Under the pieces are notes generated by a model. That model made no database searches. It had not been told where the DNA came from and worked only from the letters and a program-made list of their open reading frames with translations. Positions 63,517 through 64,000 of a stretch of 64,000 nucleotides of DNA are shown piece by piece. Source of the stretch: UBA7957 sp965222695 (GTDB taxonomy: Bacteria; Pseudomonadota; Gammaproteobacteria; Granulosicoccales; Granulosicoccaceae); the NCBI GenBank assembly GCA_965222695.1, contig OZ244967.1, forward strand, positions 1,426,001 to 1,490,000, written 5' to 3'. Positions within the stretch are counted from its first letter, which is position 1; each line of letters begins with the position of its first letter. Made by a program: the position numbers and the translations under genes.

Positions 63517-64000
63517 ATGAGTATGACACTGGATAAATTAGTCGCGCGCCATGGCCGCTACCGGGCTGCGCATACCGCCGTCATCTGTGAGGATTCACGG
63601 CTCAGCTGGAGTGAGTTCTCACGGTCGGTCAATCGATTGAGTCATGCCCTGGCGGCTGCTGGCATAGCAAAAGGCGACAAAGTTGCAACGGTTCTGCCTA
63701 ACTGCGTGGAGCTTTTAACCCTGTATTGGTCAATAACTGCCATAGGGGCGGTGGTGGTACCCCTCAGCCCGTTATTACAAGCACAGGGACTGGTCAATCT
63801 ACTGCGCGATTCCGACAGCCGGATGGTATTTCTCACACCGCAAATCATGGCATCGCTGAAGAATGGACCTCGATCATCGCTCGGTATCCCGTACCATGCC
63901 TATATTGTGGTCGGAGATGATACCGCAGGAGAAGGCGCCGTCAGTTTCAACGCCTTTATGGAAGCGGCGCCTGACTCCTCCCCTCCCCGGGCCGATCTGC
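63517..64000 (+). CDS. AMP-dependent synthetase/ligase, N-terminal part (cut by window edge)
   Basis: 161 codons to the window end. ATG 63517 follows AAGAGGA at 6 bases. The start MTLDKLVARHGRYRAAHTAV, the segment LSWSEFSRSVNRLSHALAAAGIAKGDKVATVLPN and then YWSITAIGAVVVPLSPLL are characteristic of the ANL superfamily (acyl-CoA synthetases and relatives). The adenylate-forming signature lies beyond the edge, so the substrate is unknown; a fatty-acid or aromatic acyl-CoA ligase is most likely. It follows directly on the truncated lpd remnant. Confidence 0.85.
   Translation, partial: MSMTLDKLVARHGRYRAAHTAVICEDSRLSWSEFSRSVNRLSHALAAAGIAKGDKVATVLPNCVELLTLYWSITAIGAVVVPLSPLLQAQGLVNLLRDSDSRMVFLTPQIMASLKNGPRSSLGIPYHAYIVVGDDTAGEGAVSFNAFMEAAPDSSPPRADL

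Overview
The window reads as a chromosomal segment of a gammaproteobacterium. Supporting genes are pntAB, ilvD, a classical ArgA with fused kinase and GNAT domains, DNA polymerase II, a full-length Lhr helicase, UbiX and a Ubi-type hydroxylase (ubiquinone respiration), and a homodimeric AceE/AceF pyruvate dehydrogenase. A SoeABC-like molybdoenzyme suggests sulfite oxidation to the quinone pool, so a sulfur-oxidising lineage is plausible. That lineage is an inference. No rRNA, tRNA, CRISPR array or prophage was seen.

Layout. 1-1066: start of a lipoprotein gene and a long non-coding stretch holding two nested palindromic repeats. 1067-9824: pntAB, a Fic-type protein with its own palindromic operator region, ilvD, argE, a DMT-family exporter. 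9884-18262: lhr, then (minus strand) a secreted ASH/beta-propeller protein and a five-heme lipoprotein cytochrome. 18497-24432: a GT61 glycosyltransferase with UDP-xylose synthase, a K+ channel with RCK domains, a small membrane protein, an esterase. 24407-28999: polB, a tandem universal stress protein behind an FNR-type promoter, a GAF-GGDEF diguanylate cyclase. 29314-39253: a giant secreted RHS/YD-repeat protein, split by one frameshift, with an AT-rich C-terminal module and an adjacent ankyrin-repeat putative immunity protein. 39740-44332: soeABC-like operon. 44409-47608: outer-membrane barrel, lipoprotein, orphan HipB-like regulator. 47877-58861: Ubi hydroxylase, a two-unit HtrA protein resembling yeast Nma111, argA, thioredoxin, ubiX, a coiled-coil OmpA-type protein, an MtaB-like methylthiotransferase. 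59256-64000: aceE, aceF, the wreck of a third pdh gene (lipoyl-domain lpd), and the start of an AMP-dependent ligase.

Repeats are a second theme. Seven REP loci with the core GTAGGAGC...GCTCCTAC (five paired as REPINs) lie between and inside genes. Three genes end on stop codons that lie in the REP sequence, and one REPIN sits in frame inside lhr. A second family of about 110 bp with GTCTCTGTYAGGCG ends occurs twice, and one copy is interrupted by a 160-bp MITE-like element with TTA duplications. Degraded relatives of the MITE are visible elsewhere.

The most noteworthy loci are the RHS toxin/immunity locus with its unusual domain chain and frameshift, the bacterial Nma111-like pseudoprotease fusion, the Fic variant lacking the canonical catalytic His, the GT61-UXS pair, the secreted propeller/pentaheme pair, and the REP-derived gene ends.
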